Shown: positions 49,601-61,700 of the stretch, piece by piece
Numbering within the stretch: the first letter of the stretch is position 1
How the letters are laid out: every line of letters starts with the position of its first letter
NCBI GenBank assembly: GCA_013400115.1
Contig: VXBP01000410.1
Coordinates: forward strand, 620,001 to 684,000
From: Rhinopomastus cyanomelas
Lineage: Eukaryota > Chordata > Aves > Bucerotiformes > Rhinopomastidae
Length of the DNA stretch: 64,000 nt
Direction of reading: 5' to 3'
Notes under the pieces: generated by a model
What the model was told of the DNA's origin: nothing
Databases searched by the model: none
The model's input: only the letters and a program-made list of their open reading frames with translations
Made by a program: the position numbers and the translations under genes

Positions 49601-52560
49601 TCTGAAGCATGTTATGTATTTTGAGGCTTTTGGTCTTTTGTACATAAGTGGTTTAGTGTAATGGGTTTCTTGGTGGCTTGTGACACACGGTTGGAACTTT
49701 CTGGATTTAATGCCATTTACATTAATGACTGTGATTGCAGAGGTTTGACACAGTGACCCAGAGACCTCCTGTGCTCTCATGGCTTAGGTCAGTAGCACTA
49801 CACTGACATTCAGCAGTATGATCTGAACCAGTGAACAATGCAGCTGATGGATGTCACCTTTTTACACAACATTTTCAAGCAGAAAGGCTCTGAACCACAG
49901 AAAAGTGTGAAAAGATAGACTAATAGTTGCCATCCATCTCCATTTATCCTGGGTGACAAGTGCATTAAAAAGCACAGGCAGTGACACTAATCCAGTGCAG
50001 ATAATTGACATGACTGCTGTTTTGAAAGTCATTGTTTTGTTCTTAAATGGCCTCAGATGACTGCCCACTACATAAGTGTTTTCAGTGCTTCCTTCACTCC
50101 TTTTAAATAGGTGGAAATCTAGATATTCCGTGCTACCTACTTGTGGGGCAGCAAACATTCTCTCTCACCTCTAGCAGCTAAATATATAGTCCTGGAAAAT
50201 AAAGTGTGCAGTCAAGTTCTGCAATGTTTCGCCTCTTTTTCTGAAGGGGGATAAAAAAGTAAAATGATTGATTAAAAATTTTTCAAAGCCCTAAATATCT
50301 GGGAACTGCACTCCTTTGTGGGAGGGAAGCCCTTTCCCAAGAGGTGAAATACAGCTGCTGCTCGTGTTCAGCTCAGTTGGTGCCTTGATGGTGGTGATGT
50401 TATAGACTGCATGAGAGCTTTGTCATGCATGGAGAAAGAAGTAGACTGCAAAGTGCGAATGGCTGTAGGGTTAAGGGTTTAATCTTGGCCACTGACTTGT
50501 ACAACAGTGGCAGTAAGCACGTAGTTATGGAAGAGGAGAAACCACAGGCAGTCGCCCAGCCCCTAGTACTTTTGTTAATGAAAAGAATATGGTTTCTATG
50601 GATGTCAGTTGATTGTAAGACGGAGGGTACCTGTGGTTTTCAGAAGGCAACAGAAAAAAAGGATAGTATAGCTAGTAAGCTTTTTGGTTTGTGTTTTGTG
50701 TTGTTTGAGGGTTTTCATTCACTGTCTTCCTTAGCGTAGTTTAAGACTGGTGACTTAGTTTCTGCCTGCCTTTTGCTTTTACACTGCTGTTGGCTGTCTC
50801 GCCTGTGTTTGTCATTGCACAGATGCTCTGATTTGTCTCCTGTCTCGTCTGCAGGTTTGGCCTCAGCAAATCCTGCAGTCTTTCAGAATGACATTATATT
50901 TCACTCGCCGTCCTTTAGTGTTTTTTATGTTTCAAAAACAACAGTTGGTTCACAAAAAGAATTTGAAATAATTCTAGTAATCAGATAATTTTCTGAAATG
51001 AATGTAGATAAAAACGAAATACATATGCCTGCATTAAGAAGAAAATGAAGCAAAGAAATGTATATCCCTTTAAAATTGAAGTGATACGTAATTAAAAGGT
51101 ATTTCAGTGTTGCATACATTGCTTTGAAGGACTTTTGGAATGTGTCTACACATGAGAGAAACAGCATGTTTAATAATAATTAAATCCTACCATTTGTTAG
51201 ACACACATATTTCCTTCTGACTAGCTTGAATGCTCCTGGAAAATGTGGCTTGATTTCTGGTGCTTCCCCTTCTAGAAAACACAGGAGATCTCTCATACTT
51301 GTTTTAAAGTGTTGGTGGTTATGTAAATGGAAACTATTCCATAATTACCATAAACATAATCTGTTGGATTAGTTACTTGAGTTACAGGCTCGGCTGACTG
51401 CTCTCAGGACTTGTGCTGAGATAGCACAGTGAAGGCATTTTGGTTCCGTTGTCTCTCTGCTCTTCAACGTTCATCTTTATATCCTCCAAGTAATGTTTGA
51501 GGCAAACCAGTTGGTCTCAAAAAATCATTTTTATATGTATCAAGTGTTTAGATCATTGGAGCAGTACAAGAAAGACTTCTTCATGGCTGTTGAGTTGAAA
51601 GTTAAATGTAAACTAAGACTTGCATAACATCCAGCTGTTGGAGAAGACTTTTTGTACGTTATCCCCCGGCTCTCGTAGGTGTTTTGTCTGTAACTCAGTT
51701 TTTCAGTTTGGTTTTTGCAATCCCAATAGCAAATGGTAAAATAGCATTAAGAGAGTAACAACAGCACTGTGAAAAGATTCTGCATAAGTTTCCAGGCAAG
51801 AGTTTCTAAAGCTCTTCTGTATGATAGGCAAGGTCGTTCCAAAATGAATAGTAAATGCCTTTTAGAGCTATGTCAAATGCTAGAGAATGGAACCATGCTG
51901 CTGGAAAGGGTTTGCAGCTTGTTTCTATTTATTCATTAAAAAGGTGAAAGCAGAGATAAAGAAAGAAGTACACATTTGACTGAAGACATTTAACATGTTA
52001 TTGTACTTGGGTATCTTGACAGTTCAGAAGGAACCATATGCACAGATAGAAAAAACAATAAAGCCACCATAATCAATTTTTTCCAGCCTTTCTTCTCGCT
52101 GTGTGTACACAGTGACTGCAGACATCAAAACACAGTCTAAGAGAGAATTGAAAACATTATCTCCAAGCTGGCTTTTCCTAGGGTGAGAACCATGCTTTTC
52201 CTTCTGTGTCTTATCCCTCATGTGGTGTCTAGCAAGCAGGCAGTTGATGCTATGCACCAGATAGGAGGGAGTAATCCAATGAGTTTAATTAAAGACACTG
52301 CAGACTGTAAAGGGGACAGAGATTTAAAAAAATAACAAAGATTGAAAATGGCCAAAAAAGGTGCATATTGCAAATGGTTATGGATGTTCTTTCAGCTCTC
52401 TCGTTCCATTTTTAAGGAAGATTTCATGAGTTATTGTGGGTTCAGGGAGATCATGGTTTGGTCTGTTTTCCTTAGATATTCAACCCCTGGCAAGGCTGAG
52501 GATCACTCATAATTCTGAGTGAAACATCAGGAAAACAAAATACAAGATTTAAAGCCCAAC
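46690..52560. other. 5.9-kb tract without recognised repeats or genes
   Basis: About ten CpG fall within 47770-47945 (GTCCGACGATT, ATACGCGAGC and AGCCCGCGCAG contexts), and a smaller group lies at 49195-49245. Open frames at 47882-48148 and 50425-50739 on + and 49862-50158 on - have no recognisable domain. The rest is AT-rich unique-looking sequence. Confidence 0.5.
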
Positions 52561-53236
52561 CTGAGGAGAGGGACTTGGGGGTGCGTGTGGACAAAAGGCT
52601 CAACATGAGCCAGTAGTGTGCACATGCAGCCCAGAAGGCAAACCTGATCCTGGGCTGCATCAGGAGAAGTGTGGCCAGCAGGTCCAGGGAGGTGACTCTC
52701 CCCCTCTATTCTGCTGCTCTGGTGAGACCCCACCTGCAGTACTGTGTCCAGTTCTGGAGCCCTTATTACTAGAAGGACGTGGAGATGCTGGAGAGAGTGC
52801 AGAGGAGGGCCATGAGGATGATCAGAGGGCTGGAACACCTCTCTTATGAGGCCAGACTGAGGGAATTGGGGCTGTTCAGTCTGGAGAAGAGGAGGCTCCG
52901 AGGTGACCTTCCAGTATCTGAAGGGGGCCTACAAAAAAGCTGGGGAGGGGCTTTTTAGGATGTCAGGTAGTGACAGGACTAGGGGGAATGGAGCAAAGCT
53001 GGAGATGGGTAGATTTAGAGTGGATGTGAGGAGGAAGTTCTTCACCGTGAGAGTGGTGAGAGCCTGGAATGGGTTGTCCAGGAAGGTGGTTGGGGCCCCA
53101 TCCCTGGAGGTGTTTAAGGCTGGGCTGGATGGGGCTCTGGCCAGCCTGGTCTAGGGTGGGGTGTCCATACCTATGGTGGGGGGGGTTGGAACTGAATGAT
53201 CAGGTGGTCCCTTCCAACCCTGAGTGATTCTGATTC
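52561..53236 (+). mobile_element. Older CR1 LINE, longest copy in the window
   Basis: A forward-strand copy of about 676 bases beginning near CTGAGGAGAGGGACTTGGGG. It covers ORF2 from the region encoding AAQKANLILGCIRRSVAS to the stop near 53152, then a 3' end with GGTGGTCCCTTCCAACCC and a single GAGTGATTCTGATTCC unit. The coding part is broken. A loss of about a dozen bases where other copies read GACCTCATTGCTCTCTTCCAG (about 52903) removes residues and shifts the frame. The final 80 residues are readable at 52903-53154, including YLKGAYKKAGEGLF and FFTVRVVRAWNGL. A second CR1 tail follows within 20 bases. Confidence 0.95.
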
Positions 53237-53253
53237 CATAACTTCTCCAGTTA

Positions 53254-53332
53254 TGTGGCAGGAGGATTGGACTGGATGATCTTTTGGGATCCCTTCCAAT
53301 CCCTAATAATTCTATGATTGTATGATCCTATG
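53254..53332 (+). mobile_element. CR1-J-like LINE, tail-only fragment
   Basis: Starts at TGTGGCAGGAGGATTGG and ends in CTAATAATTCTATGATTGTATGATCCTATGA. Same strand as the older CR1 directly upstream, 17 bases away. The younger element therefore seems to have landed at or in the microsatellite end of the older one. Confidence 0.93.
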
Positions 53333-54706
53333 ACTGCTTTCAGGCAATACATTTATGCAATTATTCTTGCCTGAGCAAAGCTATGTGAAGGCTGCACTCT
53401 CTTGGACTTTTTCTTCAGCTCTCTCTCTAATCCTTCACCTTCAGGGTTGCATTACAGAGTTGATTAATAAACAGCAGAAAAATTAAAAAGTGAGTACAGA
53501 GTAGGAAACACTTCAGTTAATGTATTGCATTACTGTCTAGACACATGTACAGGAACCTACAGAATGTTTTCTGATCTTTTCCAGTTTAAACAGCATTCTG
53601 CTTATCAATAATTTTTTTATTTGCTTCAAATGAAAAAATCAGCAGCTGGGGAGAAGTGCACTGAAAAGTAAATCCCAGGGTTTCTGTTTCCAACTGTGAA
53701 CAGAGCTACTTTCATAAAAGTGAGAAATCTGTTTCTGAAGACTTTGTCTCTGATCAGAAAAGTAAATGAATATTAAGACACCAGGAAGAGTTGGTGACAC
53801 CACTGCTGGTGTCAAACCTTTGATTTATTTGATTTTTTTCCAAAGAGAATAATGGCAGTTACATCCCTCACCACATTAGAACTTGTCGAAGGTACTCAAT
53901 GATTTTTAGACTCCAGCTCCCCAAGCCTGGAAGCAGGGGATGTGTTTGTGTGTTTCCTTGACTGTTTGCTTTCTGTGACCTGGTACACCCCAACCTTCAA
54001 GGAAGTTTGTGATGAGGGGATGGTAATTTTAAAGAGGCTGTAACTAAAACAAAGGTGGGGAGGCCAGCAGCATTCTGCCTCCTTAAATGTTGCCTCAAAC
54101 ATTTTAATTTAGTCAGTATAAAATTCTACTAAAATGTCATTTGTCTGTCTTTGAGAAGGTGGTAAGAAAGCAGAGGAGAAAATGTGCTGATGGCTATGAT
54201 GATAGGTCAACTATTTCCTGTGAGACATTTCTTCTGGTATTGACTTTGTGTACAGAATAACTAAAGAGTGCAGCTTTCAGGATAATGAGCTTTTTCTATG
54301 GTTCAGACAAGAGAAACTAGCAGGAATCAAGTCTGCCACTCCCATGTAACTGAAAGTAACGGTGACTGTCACTTCTGCAGCTGATGGGCTCTAAATGATC
54401 ATGGAAATCTCCCAGTTAGCATTACTGCTGGGCTTACTCCTCTAATGGAAAGAGCCTTTTTAGCCTCTGCTTTTCAGTGTCACCTGGGTATTTTATCAAA
54501 CAAATGAAAACTTCTGATTCTTCAACAAGATGGGTATCAGAGACTGTATTTACCTGTTGCTTTGTTAGCACAGTATTTTATTCTTTTTTACAAATGTGAT
54601 CTGAAATGTCCTGTTCCCAGTTTCTTTCTCCTGTTTAAGGGATGTAGATTTTTCATGTTAAACACTTCCTGGTTCATTTACAGTTTTTATACTACCTGGA
54701 TAAGAT
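53333..54706. other. Non-coding tract, no gene seen
   Basis: Unique-looking, AT-rich sequence without recognisable protein similarity. Confidence 0.55.
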
Positions 54707-54978
54707 CATAGAATCATTAGGGATTGGAAGGGACCACGAAAAATCATGTGGTCCAATCCCTCTGCCACAGCAGGATCACCTAGACCAAACCACACAGAAA
54801 CACATGCAGGTGGGTCTTAAACATCTGCAGTGAGGCAGACTCCACAACTCCCCTGGGCAGCCTGTTCCAGGGCTCTGTCACCCTCACTGGGAAGAAGTTC
54901 CTTCTCATACTTACGTGGAACCTCCTATGTTCCAGCTTACACTCATTGCCCCTCATCCTATCTCTAGATGACACTGAT
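54707..54978 (-). mobile_element. CR1-J-like LINE, 5'-truncated
   Basis: A reverse-strand copy from ATCATAGAATCATTAGGG to CTAGATGACACTG. The ORF2 C-terminus is open at 54780-54974 (RFHVSMRRNFFPVRVTEPWN and LPRGVVESASL blocks, ending FLCGLV). Its 5' breakpoint is within a few bases of that of the copy at 46408 in element coordinates. Confidence 0.94.
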
Positions 54979-55253
54979 TGAGAGGAGAAGATTGTTTAAT
55001 GTATAAAGTAAATGATTAATATTTAACATTCCAGTTTCTGTCATACTTCCTTAAATCATACGAGGTACTATCCTCCGCAGGTGACCATATCATATTGAGC
55101 TGGAGATGCTGAAGAACAAACAGTTGTGGTACATCTGTGCATGAGGAGCTGTTTCTCACCAGAGCTGAAAGGAAGGGTTAGCTCTGTGTGAGTGGGTGGC
55201 TCAGCATTGTCCACCAAGTGGGGCTTTCAGTAACTTGTCAGTTGGAGACAAGG
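54979..55253. other. Non-coding spacer between two CR1 copies
   Basis: A short unique-looking stretch of 275 bases with no recognisable feature. Confidence 0.5.
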
Positions 55254-55303
55254 GAATGATCTTTCGAGGTCCCTTCCAATCCCTAATCACTCTATGATTC
55301 TAT
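55254..55303 (+). mobile_element. CR1-J-like LINE, minimal tail
   Basis: Only about 50 bases: GAATGATCTTTCGAGGTCCC, TTCCAATCCCTAATCACTC and TATGATTCTATG. This is one of the shortest identifiable insertions in the window. Its core is close to identical to the other J-like copies. Confidence 0.92.
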
Positions 55304-58033
55304 GGTTTTGTAACCATACTATGCAGATACAAATGCTCAGCAAAAATAGAGGATAGGAAGGGCAAAGAGCTATGATAGTTTCATACAAAAGAGACAGGGA
55401 AACACATGCAGTTCTCCTTTAAAGAGGTTTTCTTTTTAAATCAGATTGATTTTCATTCAGCCTCTCAAAATCTAAGACTTTGTGAAAAGATGCCCTGCTT
55501 TCCTGGGAGAATGTTATTTTTCCTCTGCTAAACTTTACCATTGTTGGTTTTATGTTATTTTATTTTCAATTCGATCCTATTTTCCTGTCGAAAGCAAAAC
55601 TATCAGTGAACTTGCTGAATGGCTTTAACCTTCAAAGCAAATGCAGAAGGTCTCCTCCTTTGTTCCTCTAGTTCTTAAAAACACTTTGTATGTTCAGGTC
55701 AGCAACTGCAGTTTCTGCCCAGGGACGAGCACAGCTGTGTCAGTGAATACCTTCTTCCCATTTCTGTGTTTGTAACCCAGATCTACTGACTGCACTGAAG
55801 TTTCAGAGATTACTCTGGTCAGGTTATAGGGTTGGGAAAAATGTGTTTGATAGTTTGTTCTCTAAAACTTGTGTTCAGTTACAGCTTGACCTGGGGAGCC
55901 TCCTGAGCCAAAGTCCTCCTTGTCAGCGTTGGCTAACCTCGCTGTAAAGCTCCTGAACGCTCTTCACTCTTAGAATACTCAAGGCTGAAACATTTCTGTT
56001 TAGCAACAAGATGAAACCAATTTAAAACCCAGACTGGATGCCTCAGTGCAAAAGAAGAAATTCCAAGATGTTGTCAAACCAGGAGAAATGTACAGATTTT
56101 CATGTCATTTTACTTGCTTTCTGGGAGGAACCGTGTATTCCAAATATGGTGCAATCATAAGGTTCTCTAGTAAAAGCTGTAGTTTATTTTTAATCTGAAT
56201 TATAATTGACCGTAGAGAAGATATGCTGATGGCAGTATGTCTTGACCAACATAAATGTATAGTAAATACATGTATTTCTGTTCCACAAAGGATATCTTTG
56301 TGTTCTCAGCACACTTAGCACTGCGGCTTTTCCACCAGCTATCGAGTAGGTTGTGCTCACCCAGCTGCAGCAATGCCGTGGTACGGACAACCCAAGTGAA
56401 TACAGAAGACTCTCCAGCACACGGTGCAGTCCCACGCGGATCTGGTAGCTTGAGCCCTGCGAACAATATTCATCAGGGCTCAAGCCTAGGTGATGAATTC
56501 TGCTTCCTTGAGTGGGTGGTTAGTCAAAGCGCAGCACTGAGGCAGCCCTGGTGCTTCTGGCTCCAGAGAGGACTCACCACGGCCAGCTCAGGGTTCTGCA
56601 AGGTGCTGCTCCACCAAGCCAGGCACAGACTTGTTTGTCCCTACCACAGGGGCGTAGCTTTGCCTCCCTTGAATTGCTGTATCTCTTAACCATTTCTCTT
56701 TGTAATCTGGATAAGCGAAGCAGCTTTGGCTGTACTCTCCATGTGAAATATTACCTTCATATTAGCCAAATGAAGACTAGATCTTTCCTCTCTTTCTTAG
56801 TAAGGTCTCCAAATAAGCTACATCTGTTGTAAAACTCTTATGGCTGACCAGAGGACAGTCATTAAAAATACCTATTACAGGCCACAATTTATACTCAGTA
56901 AGTGTAGTAGAATGATCATTTAGGTGGTTTATTTTACTCTGCCACATTTAGGCTGTGCAGTCACTTCTTAAAGGTTTTCTCTTGAAATTCTATGATGGAA
57001 TTGAAGTCTCCCCATGTGTCATTGATATATTGTTTGGCAGATGTTTCAGTCGCCTCTTCTTGCCTTTCTTTAACCTGAATTTTCAACATTTTCCTTTTAC
57101 AGTGCCTCATAAGGCTTTTCTTTTTAAAGCAAAGCTTACCTCCTGATAGAACCACCACTGAGGTTTGTATTGCAATATAATTCCAGAGGCTCAGACACAA
57201 GGCTTTTAACTACAAGCCAAAACAAGTTGCTACTGATTATTTCAGCCCCAACACCCAAGTGTTAGAGTGGTCTTCTGGTGCTGACTCTTTTGTAAACACT
57301 CTAGAATTGCATTTGTAACTGCCAGGTGGTTTCTGCAGGTATTGGTATCGCAAAAGTCACTCCTGAAATGTTACAGAAATAAATACAGGAGATTGAAAAC
57401 TGGTTTTGTGGTTGTTTTTTCTTTCCTCTCCAAAAACAAACACAAAACAAGCAGAATAACTTTCAGTTTTTTATTTGGGCAGTTGTCTGTCCCCAGTTTC
57501 TGGAGAAGACACATTTGTTTGAGCTTAGCTCCTTCCAGAACCATACAGAATGGGGTTCCAGGTTTTGGTTGGTCTCTATGAACTACAAAAATGCCCTTCT
57601 ATAGTTATTAAAAATACCTTTCTCTGTAAGAAGTTCCTCATAGTGTCATCAGTCTTTTAGCATTGCGTACCCTACAGTCTTGTTAGCACGTTGTTGTCTG
57701 AAGAGCATAATCTCTGCTCTCATCTTGTCATGTCAGCTGCTGAGTAGTATTTTCTTGAAAGATTTTTCATTTTAGTAAGGTTTCGCTCACCAAAATCTAG
57801 GTCCTCCTAGAATGGTTGTTTGAGTGCATTTTCCTGTCTGCCATCTGTACTGTATTTCTAGCCCTACTGGAGCCCTCATAATTCATTCTCCAGTAGTCCT
57901 GAGGTCAGATTAATAACCAGTCTGATAAAATGTGAATATCAGATTGTACTAGTCAGAAGACAGAAAACTTCAGGGATCTTTGGTAGCTACTGAATATACT
58001 TTTTGCATATTGACTCATTTGCATAACATTTCG
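55304..58033. other. Non-coding tract, no gene seen
   Basis: Overlapping open frames lie on both strands at 56190-56830. The longest is 144 codons on + at 56255-56689, with a cysteine-rich, low-plausibility translation. There is no known domain and no splice support. The rest is AT-rich. Confidence 0.5.
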
Positions 58034-58650
58034 TAGAATCTTAGAATCATTAGGGATTGGAAGGGAGCTCAAAAGATCATCCAGTCCAATCCCCCTGCCA
58101 CAGCAGGATCACCTAGACCAAGTCGCACAGGAACACATCCAGGTGTGTTTAAATGTCTCCAGAGAGGAAGAATCCACAGTTCCCCTGGGCAGCCAGTTCC
58201 AATGCTCCGTCACCCTCACTTTGAAGAAGTTCCTTCTGATATTTATATGGAACCTCCTATGTTCCAGCTTGCACCCATTGCCCATTGTCCTATCACCAGA
58301 TGACACTGAGAAGAGCCTGGCTTCATCCTCCTGACACCACCCCTCACATGTTTATGGACATTAATGAGGTCACCCCTCAGTCTCCTCTTCTCCAGGCTAA
58401 AGAGACCCAGATCCCTCAGCCTTTCCTCTTAAGGGAGGTGCTCCACCTCCTTCATCATCTTTGTGGCTCTGCGCTGGACACCCTCCAGCAGCTCTGTGTC
58501 CTTCTTGAACTGAGGGGCCCAGAACTGGACAGAATATTCCAGATGTGGTTTCACTAGTGCAGAGTAGAGGGGGAGAAGAACCTCTCTTGATCTGCTAACC
58601 ACCTCACTTCTGATCCACCCCACGATACTGTTGGCCCCTCCTGGCCAACA
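58034..58650 (-). mobile_element. CR1-J-like LINE, 5'-truncated, head-to-head with next copy
   Basis: Reverse-strand copy from TAGAATCTTAGAATCATTAGGG to about TTGGCCCCTCCTGGCC. ORF2 residues are readable in pieces. SEVVSRSREVLLPLYSALVK and ATKMMKEVEHLP are at 58429-58623, cut by an in-frame stop just before EERLR. GCKLEHRRFHINIRRNFF is at 58109-58306, with a frameshift near its end. It extends further 5' than the other J-like copies here. Confidence 0.94.
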
Positions 58651-58722
58651 GCATGGGGGATTGGACTAGATGATCTTTCGAGGTCCCATCCAATCCCTAA
58701 TGATTCCATGAGTCTATGATTA
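58651..58722 (+). mobile_element. CR1-J-like LINE, tail-only fragment
   Basis: Forward-strand tail GGGGGATTGGACTAGATG to ATTCCATGAGTCTATGAT. It abuts the 5' end of the reverse-strand copy. The two 3' ends point outwards and form an inverted repeat with arms of roughly 65 bases. Confidence 0.93.
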
Positions 58723-61700
58723 CTTGATCCACTAGCTGAGCAGCTATCTCCAGGTGTTAATCACCACATGCACGAGGCAAGAACTTGAAAGCCATCTAAC
58801 TAACTTGACACTGATGCCCCAAGATTTAAGAATACACTTAAGATTTAGTAACTCATTTCCCATTCTGTTACACCTTTCAAAATAATTACTAATCAACATT
58901 GAAAGACAACAAAAACCAGATTCCCTGTAACCTTGTCAATTGGCTAGATTGAAGGGAATAGGGACAAAAGAATTAGTATATTGGATAAGGTGAAGCTCAT
59001 TTATCTTCTTGTGACAGAGGTTAATATCATGTATTTAAAAGGAAAAAGTTAGAAAGCTCATTTGATTTAAGGATGTTAGAAGATAACTCTTGCTTTAGAT
59101 AGGAACCGTCTCCCACATCTGAGGATAGTAATCATAAGACAACACAAGGCAATTTTTCTGTCACCGAAATGAGTTGGAAACTGCAAACAGAAAGCCCTTA
59201 TTCTTCCTTCTTGTGCTGCTCATGTCTTGTTTCTTCTTTTTGCTTTGCTTTTTCCTTTTACGTTTTCTTGAAAAATAAGAAGGCAGCATATCACATATTT
59301 CCAGAACGGCACCCTACAATCTACCAGCAATCTTTGCTTCATTTTCCCTTTGTGTAGGAGCAGCATGCTGGAGTACAATCACACGTGCCTTACCATTGCT
59401 GCACAAAGGGAAAGTGTGGCACATGGTAATTACAGCAACACCCGAAGGCTGATCAGGCCATAAGGAGTTGTGATTGCATCTCCTGTTTTGCTGACTGAAG
59501 TACTGATAAGGCATTTCTGCCAGTTGTGTCTGTACCACATCTGTTGGGGAAATAAAAAGAGAGCATGGCAGTTGTGTTTGAAGCATACGTGCATCACCAA
59601 CACAGTGCCCCGTCACTCAGCTGGGCAAACTGAGGGATCATCTAAAGAAGACAATTTCGATTTTTGAAACCAGCTGCTGACAGGCTGAGTGACTTCAGCC
59701 TAGCAGAAGTGATGAAGTGAGTGCAGTGCCTGACAAGCAGCTGTGGGAAGCACTATTAACCTTGACCTCTAAAGAGGGAGAAGAAAGTTTGGTAGGTTGT
59801 CAGTATTTTCCTGATCTCCTGATTCAGCCAGAGAAGCAGCACAGTTTTGGTGGTACCTCAGCTAACTTCTGTGAAGGAGGTTAAAACTACATGACACAGC
59901 AAGTCTCTCAGACTGGTCATGGGCACAAATGAAGGCTCATTTATTTATTTGGGTCAATTTTAGGCTTGAAATTCTCCCTAAGAAACAGCACAAGGCTTAA
60001 TGTGCTTAATGCTGAAGTCATTTCTCCTAGAATTATTTCTCTCAAAAGTAGGTGTTTCAGAACATTGTTCCACGTAACATGAAGATTACTCTGGCGTGTA
60101 AGGTGACCAAACACTTGCTTTTAAAACTAGAGTCCCCAGAACCCCAAACAGTACCTACTTTTTAGTGATAACAGGGTAGAAAACACCATCAAAAATTTAC
60201 CTGAGGTTTTTTTCTAGCTGAAACAAACCTGTAGCAGTTCTAAGAAGTGTTAATCACTCATTCTAGGCAGAGTGTGCAGAAAATAGTTGTCTCTGATTAA
60301 AAAAAAAAAAAGTGTTAATGTCCTCTAGAGTGGAAAAAAACCTTGGCACAGATAATGCTTTATTAAAGAAAATGGAAGGTACTGATACTGCAGGGCTGTT
60401 CACATAATAGTTAGGAGAAAAAAGCAGGTTAAAATATGCTGAATACCTTATTTAAGGTGAGCTGAGATGTATTGTACTGATTCTCTTACATGTTTTGAGC
60501 ACAAAAAAAACATGCTGAATTTATCTTTCCTGTTTCTGTATCTTCGAACAGATGAAACAACTCATCGCAGGCAGGATGATGATGGATTTCAAAGTCTGCA
60601 CACAGAATGGGTTCAGTAATATTTGCCCAGCCCCAGTAGGATTGGAGTGACAGGAAGAAAAGACTAGATAATGCTCTCAGGAAAACCCACTATCAATCAT
60701 GTTCTATATTCAGTGGAAAAATGTGACATTCCCTGAAAGATTGTGACATTGTGGGTGGTGTTCTGGCAAAATATTTGTGCACAGTTATTCAAATGACTGC
60801 TCTTGCATTGTGTAGGTTTATGTCTGTATGATGTGTTCTCGCCAGCAGCTCCTGTGTGAAAGCGAAAACAGTTGGCACTGAACAGAAGATACCAACTCTC
60901 TCTTCAAGCAGATGCATCATCATCTGGTCAGGTATCTGCAGTGAGTCCCCTAATATAGATGAGAATTCCACGATTTAACTTGTTTTGAAACATACTATGA
61001 AAAAAAGATCAACTCAGAATTTAGTTTTGTCTTTTTAAAAGGAATTAATACAAAACCAGGACTGCTACACAGTGCCGTGGCCTTCTTGTATTTTAAGATG
61101 AAACTTAAGTAGTCTCCTTCTCCATCCAGATCACAAAGAATTATTTTAAAGATGTTATCATCTTGCATTAGGTAGAATTAATGTTGTATCTCTGAAAATG
61201 CAAAGCAAGAGGTTCAATTGCATTCTAGGTGAAGAGTAGAGCTTTCTAAATCCTTGGGTGTTTTGGGGTGATGGAGAAGCACACCGATGCACGCCCTGCA
61301 CTGCCGCTCCTACGAGCCCCAGCGGCACAGCCAGACTCAGGCACAGTTAAGCTGTACCTGGAACTGGAGCTGTGTGTCAGTGTTTGGCTGAACCTGAACT
61401 GCCCAGGAACACTCAGAATATTGACACAAGATACATTATCCCAGTCATACACCATTTACGACAAATGCTTCATATTTCAACTTAATCAGATGCTGACAGG
61501 TCTACCTGGCAAGACATAGATTAAGAAAATTAAGTAATAGTAGGGTAGGAGGGAGTGCAACTGCGGTGTGAAGGATATGAGAAAGAAAACCAGCTAACTG
61601 TATGCACCACAACATACAGTGCCATTAAACCACCCAGACCTGCCTACGTTCACATTAGCTCTTGTAATGCCATCCTAGGGCCCACCAGAGTCAATAAAAC

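Noticed and set aside
52527..52849. Open frames antisense and out of frame to CR1 (52527-52838 on -, 52616-52849 on +)
   Set aside because: Shadow translations of CR1 ORF2 sequence.
56255..56689. 144-codon open frame on +
   Set aside because: Three overlapping frames on both strands are open here; the translation has no family resemblance.
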